DNA from: JANQGH01 sp039819285
GTDB lineage: Bacteria > Pseudomonadota > Alphaproteobacteria > DSM-16000 > Inquilinaceae
Reading direction: 5' to 3'
DNA: 64,000 nucleotides
Assembly (NCBI GenBank): GCA_039819285.1
Contig: JBCBSH010000001.1
Coordinates: forward strand, 32,863-96,862
The translations under genes were made by a program, and so were the position numbers. Below are positions 7,676 through 16,452 of the stretch, piece after piece; within the stretch, counting starts at the first letter, position 1, and each line of letters begins with the position of its first letter. A model generated the notes under the pieces. It was not told the DNA's origin. It worked only from the letters and a program-made list of their open reading frames with translations, and ran no database searches.

Positions 7676-9487
7676 ATGCCAGCCGACGAAGCCGCCAGGC
7701 CCAAGCTTCGCAGCCAGCTTTGGTTTGACAATCCCGACAATCCGGGCATGACCGCGCTCTACATCGAACGCTATCTGAACTTCGGTCTGACACGGGGAGA
7801 GCTGCAGTCGGGCAAGCCGATCATCGGCATCGCGCAGACGGGGTCGGACCTGTCGCCCTGCAACCGCCACCATCTCGACCTGGCCAAACGGGTGCGCGAG
7901 GGCATCGTGTCGGCCGGCGGCATTTGCTTTGAGTTTCCGGTGCATCCGATTCAGGAGACGGGCAAACGCCCGACGGCGGCCCTGGACCGCAATCTGGCCT
8001 ATCTCGGCCTGGTCGAGACCCTGTTCGGCTACCCGATCGACGGCGTCGTCTTGACCACCGGCTGCGACAAGACCACGCCCGCCTGCCTGATGGCGGCGGC
8101 AACCGTGAACCTGCCCGCGATCGTGCTGTCCGGCGGGCCGATGCTGAACGGCTATTGGCACGGGCAGCGCACGGGCTCCGGCACCGTGGTGTGGGAGGCG
8201 CGCGAGCGGTTGGCGGCCGGCGAGATCGATTATGAAGGCTTCATGGAGATCGTGGCGTCCTCCGCCCCCTCGATCGGCCATTGCAACACCATGGGTACGG
8301 CGTCGACCATGAACGCCTTGGCCGAGGCCCTGGGCATGTCGCTGCCCGGCTGTGCCGCCATCCCGGCACCCTATCGCGAGCGGGGCCAGATGGCCTACGA
8401 GACCGGCCGGCGGGCCGTCGAGCTGGTGCACGAGGATCTCAAACCCAGCGACGTCATGACCCGCCAGGCGTTTGAAAATGCCATCCTGGTCAACTCGGCC
8501 ATCGGCGGGTCGACCAACGCCCCGATCCATCTCAACGCCGTCGCCCGGCATCTGGGCGTGACGCTGAACAATGACGATTGGCAGGCGATCGGGCTCGACA
8601 TCCCTCTGTTAGCCAACATCCAGCCGGCGGGCACCTATCTGGCGGAGGAGTTTCATCGCGCCGGCGGCGTACCGGCCGTGGTCGCTGAACTGATGCGGCA
8701 AGGCAAGATCCGTGAGCAGGCCATGACCGTCAGCGGCCGCACCATGGGCCAGAATTGCCGCAACGCGGACATCGACGATGACGACGTCATCCGCCGCTAT
8801 GACAATCCGCTGCAAGAGCGGGCCGGCTTCATCAACCTGAAGGGCAACCTGTTCGACAGCGCAATCATGAAGACCAGTGTGATTTCCGATGAGTTTCGCG
8901 CGCGTTACCTGTCAAACCCGGGCGATCCCGACGCTTTTGAGGGCGAGGCGGTCGTGTTTGAAGGGCCGGAGGACTATCACGACCGCATCGACGACCCCGC
9001 GCTGGGCATCGACGAGCATACCATGCTGTTCATCCGGGGTGCCGGGCCGATCGGCTATCCCGGCGGCGCGGAGGTCGTGAACATGCGCCCGCCCGCCTAT
9101 CTGTTGGAACGCGGCGTTCACGCGCTGCCCTGCATCGGCGATGGGCGCCAGTCCGGCACGTCCGGGTCGCCGTCGATCCTGAATGCGGTGCCGGAGGCGG
9201 CCTTGAATGGCGGTCTGGCTGTGCTGCAAACCGGCGATCGGGTGCGCATCGACTTGAAAGCGTACCGCGCCGACATCCTGATCGACGACGACGAGTTGGC
9301 GCGACGGCGCGCGGCGCTGATGGCCGACGGCGGCTTCAAGATCCCGGATCATCAGACGCCATGGCAGGAAATCCAACGCCAGCACGTCGCCCAGTTCGAC
9401 GAGGGCATGGTGCTGAAACCCGCGATCAACTACCGCGACGTGGCCCACAAGAACGGGCCGTTGACGGTGCCGCGCCACAACCATTGA
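7676..9487 (+). CDS. IlvD/Edd-family sugar-acid dehydratase (arabonate/xylonate type)
   Basis: A 603-residue iron-sulfur dehydratase. The three cluster-type cysteines of the family are present: C62 (SDLSPCN), C130 (TTGCDKTTPA) and C203 (GHCNTMGTAS). The segment NLPAIVLSGGPMLNGYWHG and the later PGGAEVVNM and GDGRQSGTSGSPSI resemble L-arabonate or D-xylonate dehydratases more than valine-pathway IlvD. The reaction would remove water from an aldonic acid to give a 2-keto-3-deoxy acid. A strong AGGAGAG ribosome site lies before the ATG. The 2-hydroxyacid dehydrogenase gene 24 bp downstream could act on a product of the same route. Confidence 0.9.
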   Translation: MPADEAARPKLRSQLWFDNPDNPGMTALYIERYLNFGLTRGELQSGKPIIGIAQTGSDLSPCNRHHLDLAKRVREGIVSAGGICFEFPVHPIQETGKRPTAALDRNLAYLGLVETLFGYPIDGVVLTTGCDKTTPACLMAAATVNLPAIVLSGGPMLNGYWHGQRTGSGTVVWEARERLAAGEIDYEGFMEIVASSAPSIGHCNTMGTASTMNALAEALGMSLPGCAAIPAPYRERGQMAYETGRRAVELVHEDLKPSDVMTRQAFENAILVNSAIGGSTNAPIHLNAVARHLGVTLNNDDWQAIGLDIPLLANIQPAGTYLAEEFHRAGGVPAVVAELMRQGKIREQAMTVSGRTMGQNCRNADIDDDDVIRRYDNPLQERAGFINLKGNLFDSAIMKTSVISDEFRARYLSNPGDPDAFEGEAVVFEGPEDYHDRIDDPALGIDEHTMLFIRGAGPIGYPGGAEVVNMRPPAYLLERGVHALPCIGDGRQSGTSGSPSILNAVPEAALNGGLAVLQTGDRVRIDLKAYRADILIDDDELARRRAALMADGGFKIPDHQTPWQEIQRQHVAQFDEGMVLKPAINYRDVAHKNGPLTVPRHNH

Positions 9488-9511
9488 CGGCGGAGATAGA
9501 GGGCAAGTGGT

Positions 9512-10450
9512 GTGACCATCGATGTGCTGATGACGGTACCGTTCCAGCCGTCCTGTGAAGAGGCGCTGGACCGCACCTACACGCTTCACCGGCTTTGGCA
9601 GCAGGCGGATGCGCAAGACTTCCTTGAACGATCCGGCCGGGGCATCCGCGCCGTGGCAACCGATGGTGCCTTCGGCTGCCCTGCTTGGGTGATGGACCTG
9701 TTGCCCGATCTGGAGATCATCGGGAATTTCGGGGTTGGATACGACTCAGTCGACATCCCGGCCGCGAAGGACAGAGGCATCGTCGTTACCAACACGCCCG
9801 ACGTGCTGAACGACGCGGTGGCGGAAATGGCCATCGGCCTGATGCTGGCGCTGGGCCGTCAAATCGCGACTGCCGATCGGTTCATACGCGCTGGCCGCTG
9901 GCTCGAAGGCAATCACCCGCTGACGCGGGAGTTTCGGGGCAGCACGGTCGGCATCGTCGGGCTGGGCCGTATCGGCAAGGAAATCGCGGTCCGCGCGAAC
10001 GCGATGAAGGCGACCGTGGTCTATCACGGCAGGTCTCAGCAACCGGGCGTTCCTTACCGCTATTTCGCCGATCTGGCCGCGATGGCCGCCGAGTGCGATT
10101 GGCTTGTCGTCGCCGTCCCAGGTGGGGTTGGTACGCAGGGGCTGGTGTCGCGCGACGTGCTGGCGGCCTTGGGCCCCGACGGCATGGTCGTCAATGTCGC
10201 CCGCGGCTCGGTCGTCGATCAGCACGCGCTGGTCGAGCTGCTGCAATCGGGCGCGCTGGCCGGTGCCGCGCTCGACGTCTTTGCCGACGAGCCCAACGTG
10301 CCGCCGGACCTGTTCGGCATGGACCATGTCGTGATGTCGCCGCACATCGCCAGCGCGACCCACCGCACAAGGTGGGAAATGGGCGACCTTGTCGTCCGAA
10401 ACCTGGCCGCCCATTTCGCCGGTGAAAGCTTGCTGACGCCGGTTACCTGA
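9512..10450 (+). CDS. D-isomer-specific 2-hydroxyacid dehydrogenase
   Basis: A 312-residue NAD(P)-dependent oxidoreductase of the glyoxylate/hydroxypyruvate reductase group. Visible landmarks: NFGVGYDSVD (72-81), Rossmann GLGRIG (150-155), and the catalytic Arg231 (NVARGSVVD), Glu260 (FADEPNVP) and His278 (SPHIAS). The start is GTG at 9512, with an AGAGGG element before it. It follows the sugar-acid dehydratase closely and is probably co-transcribed, suggesting a role in reducing or oxidising a 2-keto/2-hydroxy acid of sugar-acid breakdown. The last 8 bases overlap the convergent cupin gene. Confidence 0.9.
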   Translation: MTIDVLMTVPFQPSCEEALDRTYTLHRLWQQADAQDFLERSGRGIRAVATDGAFGCPAWVMDLLPDLEIIGNFGVGYDSVDIPAAKDRGIVVTNTPDVLNDAVAEMAIGLMLALGRQIATADRFIRAGRWLEGNHPLTREFRGSTVGIVGLGRIGKEIAVRANAMKATVVYHGRSQQPGVPYRYFADLAAMAAECDWLVVAVPGGVGTQGLVSRDVLAALGPDGMVVNVARGSVVDQHALVELLQSGALAGAALDVFADEPNVPPDLFGMDHVVMSPHIASATHRTRWEMGDLVVRNLAAHFAGESLLTPVT

Positions 10451-10997
10451 CCGTCTCTTTTGCCGAATCCGGTGCCGAGGGGCCGACTGAGCCAAGCCAG
10501 TGTCGCCGTTCGCGCGCCAGACGTCGCAGTGCCGCGAATGGCGGTTCGTCCGCCTTCACCGAGCTGTTTGCCGCCGACGCAACGGTTTCCACCGGCAACT
10601 CGCCGCCATCAGAGCCATACATGACAACCCAGGTCTCGAAATCGTCGGTGAAGTTCTCGAACCGGTGGACCGCCCCAGCCGGGGCAAAGATCGCATCGCC
10701 TGGGCCGAAAGCAAACCGTGCCAGGGCGTCCTCGCTGTCACCGATGGCGAATGTGCCCGAGCCGGCGACAACGACGTAGACCTCGTCCTGCTCGTGCACC
10801 GGCTGGTGATCGATGCCGCGTGGCTGGTAGAGAAAGAGCTTTAGCGTACCGCGTTCCCGCATCAGCGCCGCCGGCAGCCCGAAAGGGGCCGTGCCGTGGG
10901 CGAGACCGTCATGGATGGCGCGGCGCGCGTCGTGGATTTGCATCACTGTTCCAGGAATGATTGCGTCTGGTCGACGGCTGGCTGAGACCGAGGCCAT
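10443..10997 (-). CDS. Cupin domain protein
   Basis: A 184-residue cytoplasmic protein with one cupin barrel. Cupin motif 1 reads as HEQDEVYVVVAGSGTFAIG (metal-binding H and E) and motif 2 as GDAIFAPAGAVHRFENFTDD (histidine in VHRF). It has a good AAGGAG site 5 bases before the ATG. The function is not defined by sequence; cupins of this size include small dioxygenases, sugar isomerases and non-catalytic sensors. Convergent with the dehydrogenase gene, so it is transcribed separately. Confidence 0.8.
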   Translation of the reverse strand: MASVSASRRPDAIIPGTVMQIHDARRAIHDGLAHGTAPFGLPAALMRERGTLKLFLYQPRGIDHQPVHEQDEVYVVVAGSGTFAIGDSEDALARFAFGPGDAIFAPAGAVHRFENFTDDFETWVVMYGSDGGELPVETVASAANSSVKADEPPFAALRRLARERRHWLGSVGPSAPDSAKETVR

Positions 10998-11199
10998 TTC
11001 CGGCTCCTTAATGAGATCCGAACGAGTTGCAGGAACATGAACACTGTCCCGCGTACGGATATGTCGCGACTAAGCGGTCCCAGACAAGAACCACATGTGG
11101 CACGAATAGTGGGTCCAATCTGAGTGGGAGCCGAACGCCCGCGAGGTGCCCAAAAGACGGTAGGGCTGGTGCATTGGCCGAGCCGCTCAAGCCGACTGG

Positions 11200-11733
11200 T
11201 CAGCCCCGTTGTCGGGAGGTTCGCAGCGCGCCCAGAAAGCTGTCCACCGCCCTTACGTTGGTTAAGTGAACGACGCGGACATGTGGCGGCGGGGCCCCGG
11301 CCATGGCCTGGATCTTGGCGCGGGTCGGTCGCCGGCTGCGTAAGATGTAAGCCAGAAAGCGCAGCATCTCGATATTCAAGCGTTCCGGACAACCTTCCGG
11401 AAGATCCGGCCGGCTGCGGCCGCGATAGCGGAGGGTGCGCCTGATAACCCGCAACAGGCGGAGCGTTACCGGCAAATCGAGCCAGATAAGGGTATCGGCC
11501 CGCGCGAGACGTTCCGCATAGGTCCGCGAATGGCCGCCTTCGAAGATCCAGGCCTCGCGCCCATGCACCTCGCGGGTCATGCGGTCCTTCTCGGACTTGG
11601 GCCGCTCGACCCATCCCGGCATGTGGTGGATATGGTCCATGTGAAAGACCGGCAACCCGGTAAGGGGGCCGAGCGCACGCGCAAGGGTGCTTTTGCCCGA
11701 ACCTGGCCCGCCGACAATCATGACGCGCTTCAT
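11200..11733 (-). CDS. P-loop kinase-like protein (topology modulation/FlaR type)
   Basis: A 177-residue protein starting with Walker A GGPGSGKST (residues 8-16). It then shows FHMDHIHHMPGW, EAWIFEGGHSRTYAERL and LIWLDLPVTLRLLRVIRRTLRYRGRSRPDLPEGCPERL, the pattern of the adenylate-kinase-like proteins annotated as DNA topology modulation protein FlaR. These are probably small-molecule kinases of unknown substrate. It stands alone; about 200 bases to its right-hand neighbour at 10997 show nothing I can name. Confidence 0.8.
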   Translation of the reverse strand: MKRVMIVGGPGSGKSTLARALGPLTGLPVFHMDHIHHMPGWVERPKSEKDRMTREVHGREAWIFEGGHSRTYAERLARADTLIWLDLPVTLRLLRVIRRTLRYRGRSRPDLPEGCPERLNIEMLRFLAYILRSRRPTRAKIQAMAGAPPPHVRVVHLTNVRAVDSFLGALRTSRQRG

Positions 11734-11861
11734 CGCTATGCTCGCGAACGGTTGTATCGACCGTTGCCGGCGTCCAACTATTTCAAGGGTCGAGTATCGA
11801 GTCGGGCCCGGACCGGCCGGCAGTTAGCAAGCCGCCGGCTTGTTTGCAACAGGAGGACGCA

Positions 11862-12311
11862 ATGATGAACGCCTTGAAGAAGGCCCGCGCGGTGGGCATC
11901 AACCATATCGCTCTGGAGGTCGGCGACATTGACGAGGCGCTGGACTTCTACGGCGGGTTTCTGGAGTTCACCTTGCGTTCGAAAAGCACCGGCATGGCGT
12001 TCATCGATCTGGGCGACCAGTTCATCGCCTTGTCGAGGGGACGGTCGCAACCCGGAGATGACGAGCGCCATTTCGGCCTCGTCGTCGACGACAAGGAGGC
12101 CGTGCGCAGGGTGCTGGAGGACATGGGCGTCGAGATCGTCTCAAGCCGCTTCCTGGACTTCTACGACCCCTGGGGCAACCGCATCGAAATCGTCGGCTAC
12201 GACAACATCCAGTTTTCGAAGACGGAAGGCGTTTTGCGCGGCATGGGGCTCGACGGCCTCGGCAAGACGGAAAAGGCGATGAAGGAGTTGGCGGACAAGG
12301 GGATGGGGTGA
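11862..12311 (+). CDS. VOC (glyoxalase/bleomycin resistance) superfamily protein
   Basis: A 149-residue protein with a single vicinal-oxygen-chelate module: INHIALEVGDIDEALDFYGGFL at the start (metal-site His), MAFIDLGDQFIALSRG in the middle, RHFGLVVDD beginning the second half, and DPWGNRIEIVGY with the metal-site Glu. A strong AGGAGG site lies 5 bases before ATG 11862. Members include dioxygenases, epimerases and lyases; nothing here selects one. Monocistronic as far as can be seen. Confidence 0.85.
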   Translation: MMNALKKARAVGINHIALEVGDIDEALDFYGGFLEFTLRSKSTGMAFIDLGDQFIALSRGRSQPGDDERHFGLVVDDKEAVRRVLEDMGVEIVSSRFLDFYDPWGNRIEIVGYDNIQFSKTEGVLRGMGLDGLGKTEKAMKELADKGMG

Positions 12312-12404
12312 GGCCCAGGACGTGATATCGAAAAGGGAAGTTTGCTTCACGTTGGCGAATCAACGCTAGAAACCTGAGCACATAGCCGACCAAAGCAAGT
12401 CTTG

Positions 12405-13205
12405 TTGTGTGTCTCGCGGCGCGCCAGCATCGCGATCGTGTGCACCGCGACGTCAAATGGCCGCATCCGCGACGTGATGGAAAACGTCGTCACTGGCGAG
12501 ATCAAGCGGGTGCTGCAGAAGAGGCGAACGCGTGAGCGCCCGGATGCTGATGATGAGCCCGAATTCGGCTCGTTCCGCGACGGGCCAGACGAAGAGCACA
12601 CCATCTTACGCGGTATGCCGGATGGCAGCATCCACGCCGACCCGGCCGTTTTTGGCCTGCGGTTTGGCGCGGCTCGCGAGCAAGGCCGAGTTATCCCACG
12701 GCTCAATGCCCGAGCCGAAGGTCTGACCACGACATTTCCCTGGCGGTTTCTGCAAGGCGCGCGATGTCTGAAGATCGCGGACGGATTCTATGAGCCGGAG
12801 AAGGTCCAAGGCTCCAAGGAGAAGGTTGCGTGGTCGTTCTATCAGCGAAGGTCCAGGTCCGGCGATCTTGACGATGCGCGCCCGTTTTTCATCGCCGGTC
12901 TTTGGAACGAGTTCGTCACGCCTGACGGCGAGGTCGTACTCACATACGCGCTGATCACGGTTGAGGCTAACGAGGCCATCCGCGTGCACGATCGTATGCC
13001 GGCCATCATCCCGATCGAAGACGACCAGGCCGCAATGCGTTGGCTTTTCGATCCCGACTGGCCACTGGATCTGCTGAAGCCCTATCCGGCGGAGGATATG
13101 GAGGGTTGGCGCGTATCGGATGCCGCAAAACGATCGCGGCCGAGGCAGGGTCGGTATCTGATCGAGCCCGTGACCGACGAACCCGATCAAGGGAGTCTTC
13201 TGTAG
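12405..13205 (+). CDS. SRAP domain protein (YedK/HMCES), DNA abasic-site crosslinker
   Basis: A 266-residue protein of the SOS response-associated peptidase family, which caps abasic sites in single-stranded DNA through a thiazolidine bond to its N-terminal cysteine. I place the start at TTG 12405, not TTG 12402, because this puts cysteine at position 2 (MCVSRRAS), which the chemistry requires after methionine removal. The other active-site residues are present: Asn101 (RLNARAE), Glu130 (GFYEP) and His195 (HDRMPAI). There is no strong ribosome site. The N-terminal third is shorter and less typical than in YedK, but the core is complete. Confidence 0.85.
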   Translation: MCVSRRASIAIVCTATSNGRIRDVMENVVTGEIKRVLQKRRTRERPDADDEPEFGSFRDGPDEEHTILRGMPDGSIHADPAVFGLRFGAAREQGRVIPRLNARAEGLTTTFPWRFLQGARCLKIADGFYEPEKVQGSKEKVAWSFYQRRSRSGDLDDARPFFIAGLWNEFVTPDGEVVLTYALITVEANEAIRVHDRMPAIIPIEDDQAAMRWLFDPDWPLDLLKPYPAEDMEGWRVSDAAKRSRPRQGRYLIEPVTDEPDQGSLL

Positions 13206-13305
13206 CGTCGCGAACCAGTGGCACAGCGCGCCCTAAGGTCTCTTTCAAAAACCTGCTAGAACGAGGGCCGAACGGCCAGTTAGGCGCCAATGATTGGGGG
13301 TGGGG

Positions 13306-13845
13306 ATGCATCGTCTGGTGAAGATCGGCAGGTTTGTGAAACGCGGGTTTCTGAAGATTCTGCCGATCACGGTCTTCTTTATCGTCGGCCTCAACCTGAT
13401 CGCGGTTTCGAAGCATCTGGTGCTGGCAGAGCCGGGGGTCGTCTATGAGGGCCTGGCGACGGCAACGTTGGGCGCCCTCCTGATCGCCAAGATCGTCGTG
13501 GTGGTGGACAAACTGCCGATCATGCGCTTCTTCGGCGGCCGGCCGCTCTACCAGACGATCCTGTTGAGGGCCATCTTCTACTCGCTGTGCGTGTTTGCGT
13601 TCCGCTGGGTGGAGATGCTGATCGGCCACTGGATCGAAGCGGGAGACTTCAGTGCTGGTCTCGGTAGCGCGCAGACGATGTTGCTATGGAATCACGTGGT
13701 CTTTCTGCAGATTTGGACCATTGTCTTGTTCCTGGTCTACCTGACGGTTACAGAGCTGCTCGACGCCGTCGGCGATGAGTCGAGACTTCAAACCCTCTTC
13801 CTGCGCCGCTCGCGACAGCGCGTGGCGAAGCATGAACAGGGCTGA
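13306..13845 (+). CDS. Conserved-type membrane protein of unknown function
   Basis: A 179-residue inner-membrane protein with about four helices (residues 18-40, 48-68, 85-107 and 128-152), a basic N-terminus and a basic cytoplasmic C-terminus (RRSRQRVAKHEQ). The ATG at 13306 follows a purine-rich G tract that could serve as ribosome site. I do not recognise the family. It ends 26 bp before the MocR regulator gene on the same strand, so the two may be co-transcribed. Confidence 0.7.
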   Translation: MHRLVKIGRFVKRGFLKILPITVFFIVGLNLIAVSKHLVLAEPGVVYEGLATATLGALLIAKIVVVVDKLPIMRFFGGRPLYQTILLRAIFYSLCVFAFRWVEMLIGHWIEAGDFSAGLGSAQTMLLWNHVVFLQIWTIVLFLVYLTVTELLDAVGDESRLQTLFLRRSRQRVAKHEQG

Positions 13846-13871
13846 CGGCCGTCTCCCGAACTTCGGTGGCC

Positions 13872-15389
13872 ATGCTAGGCAGTAAGGAAACCGTACGCCC
13901 CCAACGCTTCGCTCTTGAGGCGATCGATCTGGACGAGACCGCTGGCGAGCCCCTCTACCGGCAGCTCGAGGCCGGTATTCGCGAGGCGATCCAGGCTGGC
14001 CGGCTGCGTCCGGGGGAGCGGTTGCCGTCCACGCGGCAACTCGCCCGCGACCTCGGCGTGGCCCGCAACACCGTCGTCAACGCCTACGGACAGCTCATCA
14101 TCGAAGGTTATCTCGCGCCGACAGCCGGGTCGGGCACGCGCGTCGCGACGCCGGTGCCCGATGGCTTGCTTCAGGCGGCGGACGCGGGGCGGGCGGTAGG
14201 TAAAGTTGTCAAGCCGCCGACCCTGTCCGCGGCGGCGGACAGAGTGTTTTCCATCAATGCCGTGATCGCCGACGAGGTCGATCGGCCGTTGCGTCCGTTT
14301 CGGGCCCACACGCCGGCCAGCGACGCGTTTCCTCGTCGACTGTGGGCCCAGCTCGTTGCTCGGCGTCTGCGCACGCTGTCGCGCAGCTGGATGGATCGGG
14401 CCGATCCAAGAGGTTATCGGCCGCTACGCGAGGCAATTGCGGGCTATCTTGGCTCGTCGCGCGGGGTAACCTGCGATGCCGACCAGGTAATGGTCACAGC
14501 CGGTGCACAGCAGGCGATCAATCTGATCGCCCAATTGCTGATCGATCCCGGCGACACCGTCTGTATTGAGGACCCGGGCTATGTGCCGGCGGCCACGGTG
14601 TTCGAACTCGCCGGTGCCAGGATCGTCCCGATCCCGGTCGACGATGAGGGCATCGACGTCGACGCGTTGAAGGTGCGCGCGCCGAGGGCAAAACTGGTCT
14701 TCGTCACGCCCGCGAGCCAGTTTCCATTATGCAAGACCATGTCGCTGGCCCGCCGTCTGGCACTGCTCGATTGGGCGGACCGGGCCGGTGCGACCATTTT
14801 GGAGGATGATTGCAGCGGCGAGTACCGCTATGCCGGGCGCCCGTTGCAGGCGCTCCACGGGCTGGCGCCGGACGGCCGGGTGCTCTATGTCGGCACATTC
14901 AGCAAGCTGCTATTTCCGACCTTGAGACTTGGCTATGTGGTCGTGCCTGACAGCATGGTCGACCATGTCGCGACCGCACGGTGGCTGGTTGACCAGCACT
15001 CACCGCCATTGGAGCAGGCGGTCGTCGCTGATTTCATCGATGAGGGCCATTTCGCCCGCCATGTCCGCCGCATGCGCGCGCTCTATGCCGAACGCCAGGC
15101 GGCACTGGTGGCGGCCGCCGCTGATGAGTTTGGCGCGTTTCTGCACGTGCCGGCACTCGACACCGGTCTGCACCTGGTCGGCTGGCCGTCATCGGGGGCG
15201 TCGGAGCGCGGCCTCGTCGCGGCTGCCGCGTCGGCCGGGCTGGAACAGATGCCGTTGTCCTGGTTCGGCCTCGAACAACCGAAGAAGACAGGCCTGATCC
15301 TGGGCTACGCGCCCTTCGCCGAAAGCGAGCTTCGCCGTGCGGCCACCAGGTTCCGCGAGGCCGTCGAGCGACAGCCTCTGGACCGTTGA
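13872..15389 (+). CDS. MocR-type regulator: GntR HTH fused to aminotransferase domain
   Basis: A 505-residue transcription factor. Residues 27-90 are a GntR winged helix (EPLYRQLEAGIREAI, LPSTRQLARDLGVARNTVVNAY). The remainder is a fold-type I aminotransferase-like domain with the PLP-binding lysine near residue 345 in GTFSKLLFPTLRLGY. MocR proteins sense PLP with an amino compound (for example PdxR on vitamin B6, GabR on GABA). No vitamin B6 or GABA genes are adjacent, so the target is not evident. GTG at 13866 is an alternative start two codons earlier. Confidence 0.92.
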   Translation: MLGSKETVRPQRFALEAIDLDETAGEPLYRQLEAGIREAIQAGRLRPGERLPSTRQLARDLGVARNTVVNAYGQLIIEGYLAPTAGSGTRVATPVPDGLLQAADAGRAVGKVVKPPTLSAAADRVFSINAVIADEVDRPLRPFRAHTPASDAFPRRLWAQLVARRLRTLSRSWMDRADPRGYRPLREAIAGYLGSSRGVTCDADQVMVTAGAQQAINLIAQLLIDPGDTVCIEDPGYVPAATVFELAGARIVPIPVDDEGIDVDALKVRAPRAKLVFVTPASQFPLCKTMSLARRLALLDWADRAGATILEDDCSGEYRYAGRPLQALHGLAPDGRVLYVGTFSKLLFPTLRLGYVVVPDSMVDHVATARWLVDQHSPPLEQAVVADFIDEGHFARHVRRMRALYAERQAALVAAAADEFGAFLHVPALDTGLHLVGWPSSGASERGLVAAAASAGLEQMPLSWFGLEQPKKTGLILGYAPFAESELRRAATRFREAVERQPLDR

Positions 15390-15433
15390 GATGCGGATTC
15401 GCCCCAACGGCCAGAGGCAAGCCGAAACACCTG

Positions 15434-15940
15434 TCAGTCGGCGTCGGCCTGTAGCTCCGCCAGCAGTTCCTCCAGCAGCGCCATGCCAGCACCCCAACCC
15501 TTGTCCAGGCCTTCCAACGCGCCGGCGAAGCAGACGAGTTCCGCCTCGCTGGCCTTATGGGGCACCCAGGTCAGGCGCATGGTGGTCTGGCCGCTGTCGT
15601 CTTCTTCGAGCGTGACCGTCGTCAGCAGCACCCGCGGCCAGTCGGCCATCATCGGGTTGGCGGCGATGTTCCAGTCCGCATCCGCGACCGAGTGCAGCCA
15701 GACCAGACGGGCAGGGGGCTCAACCTCGGTATACTCGACGCGCTCATAGTTGGAATTGCCGCCCCATTTCATCTCGTTCAGCCACAGGCCGCCGGGCTTG
15801 ACGTCAAGCCGGTGAACGATGGTTTCCACATTGGGGCCGTACCAGCGCGACAGCAGTTTTGGCTCGGTGAAGGTTCTCCACACCAGCGCGCGCGGCGCGT
15901 CGAACACCCGCTCCAGCACGTAAGTCGGCAATTCAGTCAT
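15434..15940 (-). CDS. SRPBCC/AHSA1-domain protein
   Basis: A 168-residue START-like ligand-binding protein, as shown by the opening YVLERVFDAPRALVWRTFTEPKLLSRWYGP and the closing FAGALEGLDKGWGAGMALLEELL. The pair of an ArsR repressor followed by an AHSA1 protein is common in proteobacteria, and here their genes overlap by 8 bases (15933-15940). The ligand is not known. It is probably controlled by the upstream repressor through the dyad at 16299-16322. Confidence 0.88.
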   Translation of the reverse strand: MTELPTYVLERVFDAPRALVWRTFTEPKLLSRWYGPNVETIVHRLDVKPGGLWLNEMKWGGNSNYERVEYTEVEPPARLVWLHSVADADWNIAANPMMADWPRVLLTTVTLEEDDSGQTTMRLTWVPHKASEAELVCFAGALEGLDKGWGAGMALLEELLAELQADAD

Positions 15941-16304
15941 CGTCGGCCCCTCTCTTTTCAGCCTGTTTCAGCTCATGCAAAAGACCGTCGAGTTGATCCA
16001 GGCTCGACGACCAAAACTCCTTGAATTCCTCAAGCCAACTGACCGCCGCCGCCATTGGCTCGGCCTTTAGCCGCGCTGGTCTGCGCTGTTTATCGATGTC
16101 CCGTTCGATCAGGCCGGCCCGTTCCAGCACCTTCAGATGCTTCGACACCGCCGGCTGGCTCATCTCAAACGGTGCGGCGAGTTCGTTTACGGAGGCCTCG
16201 CCGGCCGCCAGACGCGACAGGATCGCCCGCCGCGTCGGATCGGCCAACGCGGCAAAGACCGCGTCGAGGGCCTGAGGGTCTGGTTGATAACTACGAAGTT
16301 CCAT
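15933..16304 (-). CDS. ArsR-family HTH repressor paired with AHSA1 protein
   Basis: A 123-residue winged-helix regulator: AVFAALADPTRRAILSRLAAGEASVNELAAPFEMSQPAVSKHLKVLERAGLIER is spread over residues 15-70. No ArsR-type cysteine metal site is visible. ATG 16304 is preferred over an in-frame TTG at 16340 because it gives the usual family length. This start lies inside a perfect inverted repeat, and a plausible promoter ends so that transcription would begin at or next to the ATG; the mRNA may therefore be leaderless, and the repressor probably controls itself and the AHSA1 gene. Confidence 0.9.
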   Translation of the reverse strand: MELRSYQPDPQALDAVFAALADPTRRAILSRLAAGEASVNELAAPFEMSQPAVSKHLKVLERAGLIERDIDKQRRPARLKAEPMAAAVSWLEEFKEFWSSSLDQLDGLLHELKQAEKRGADDD

Positions 16305-16322
16305 AACCGTATAGTTATGGAA
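16299..16322 (-). promoter_or_regulatory. Operator of the ArsR/AHSA1 operon (perfect dyad)
   Basis: Arms TTCCATAAC (16299-16307) and GTTATGGAA (16314-16322) are exact inverse complements around a 6-base spacer. The dyad covers the start codon of the arsR-like gene (16302-16304) and the presumed -10 region, so bound repressor would block both initiation steps. Confidence 0.75.
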
Positions 16323-16340
16323 TTGTGACGAGAAGGTCAA
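16312..16340 (-). promoter_or_regulatory. Putative promoter of the ArsR/AHSA1 operon
   Basis: On the minus strand TTGACC (16340-16335) is followed after 17 bases by TAACTA (16317-16312). The -35 is good and the -10 weak. A start 7-8 bases downstream would fall at the ATG at 16304, giving a leaderless transcript. Confidence 0.45.
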
Positions 16341-16452
16341 CCCCGTGACTGCCGGGCGCGATACATATTGGAGACCGTTTGCAGCGATTGGACCCCACCG
16401 GCCCTGGCCGGTCGCACTGCAGGCTCTGCAAGGATATGGGCGGCAAAGGTCC

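Noticed and set aside
6346..7749. 467-codon minus-strand frame over the AttH-like gene
   Set aside because: Antisense shadow; no domain, no ribosome site, and it spans the end of one real gene and the start of another.
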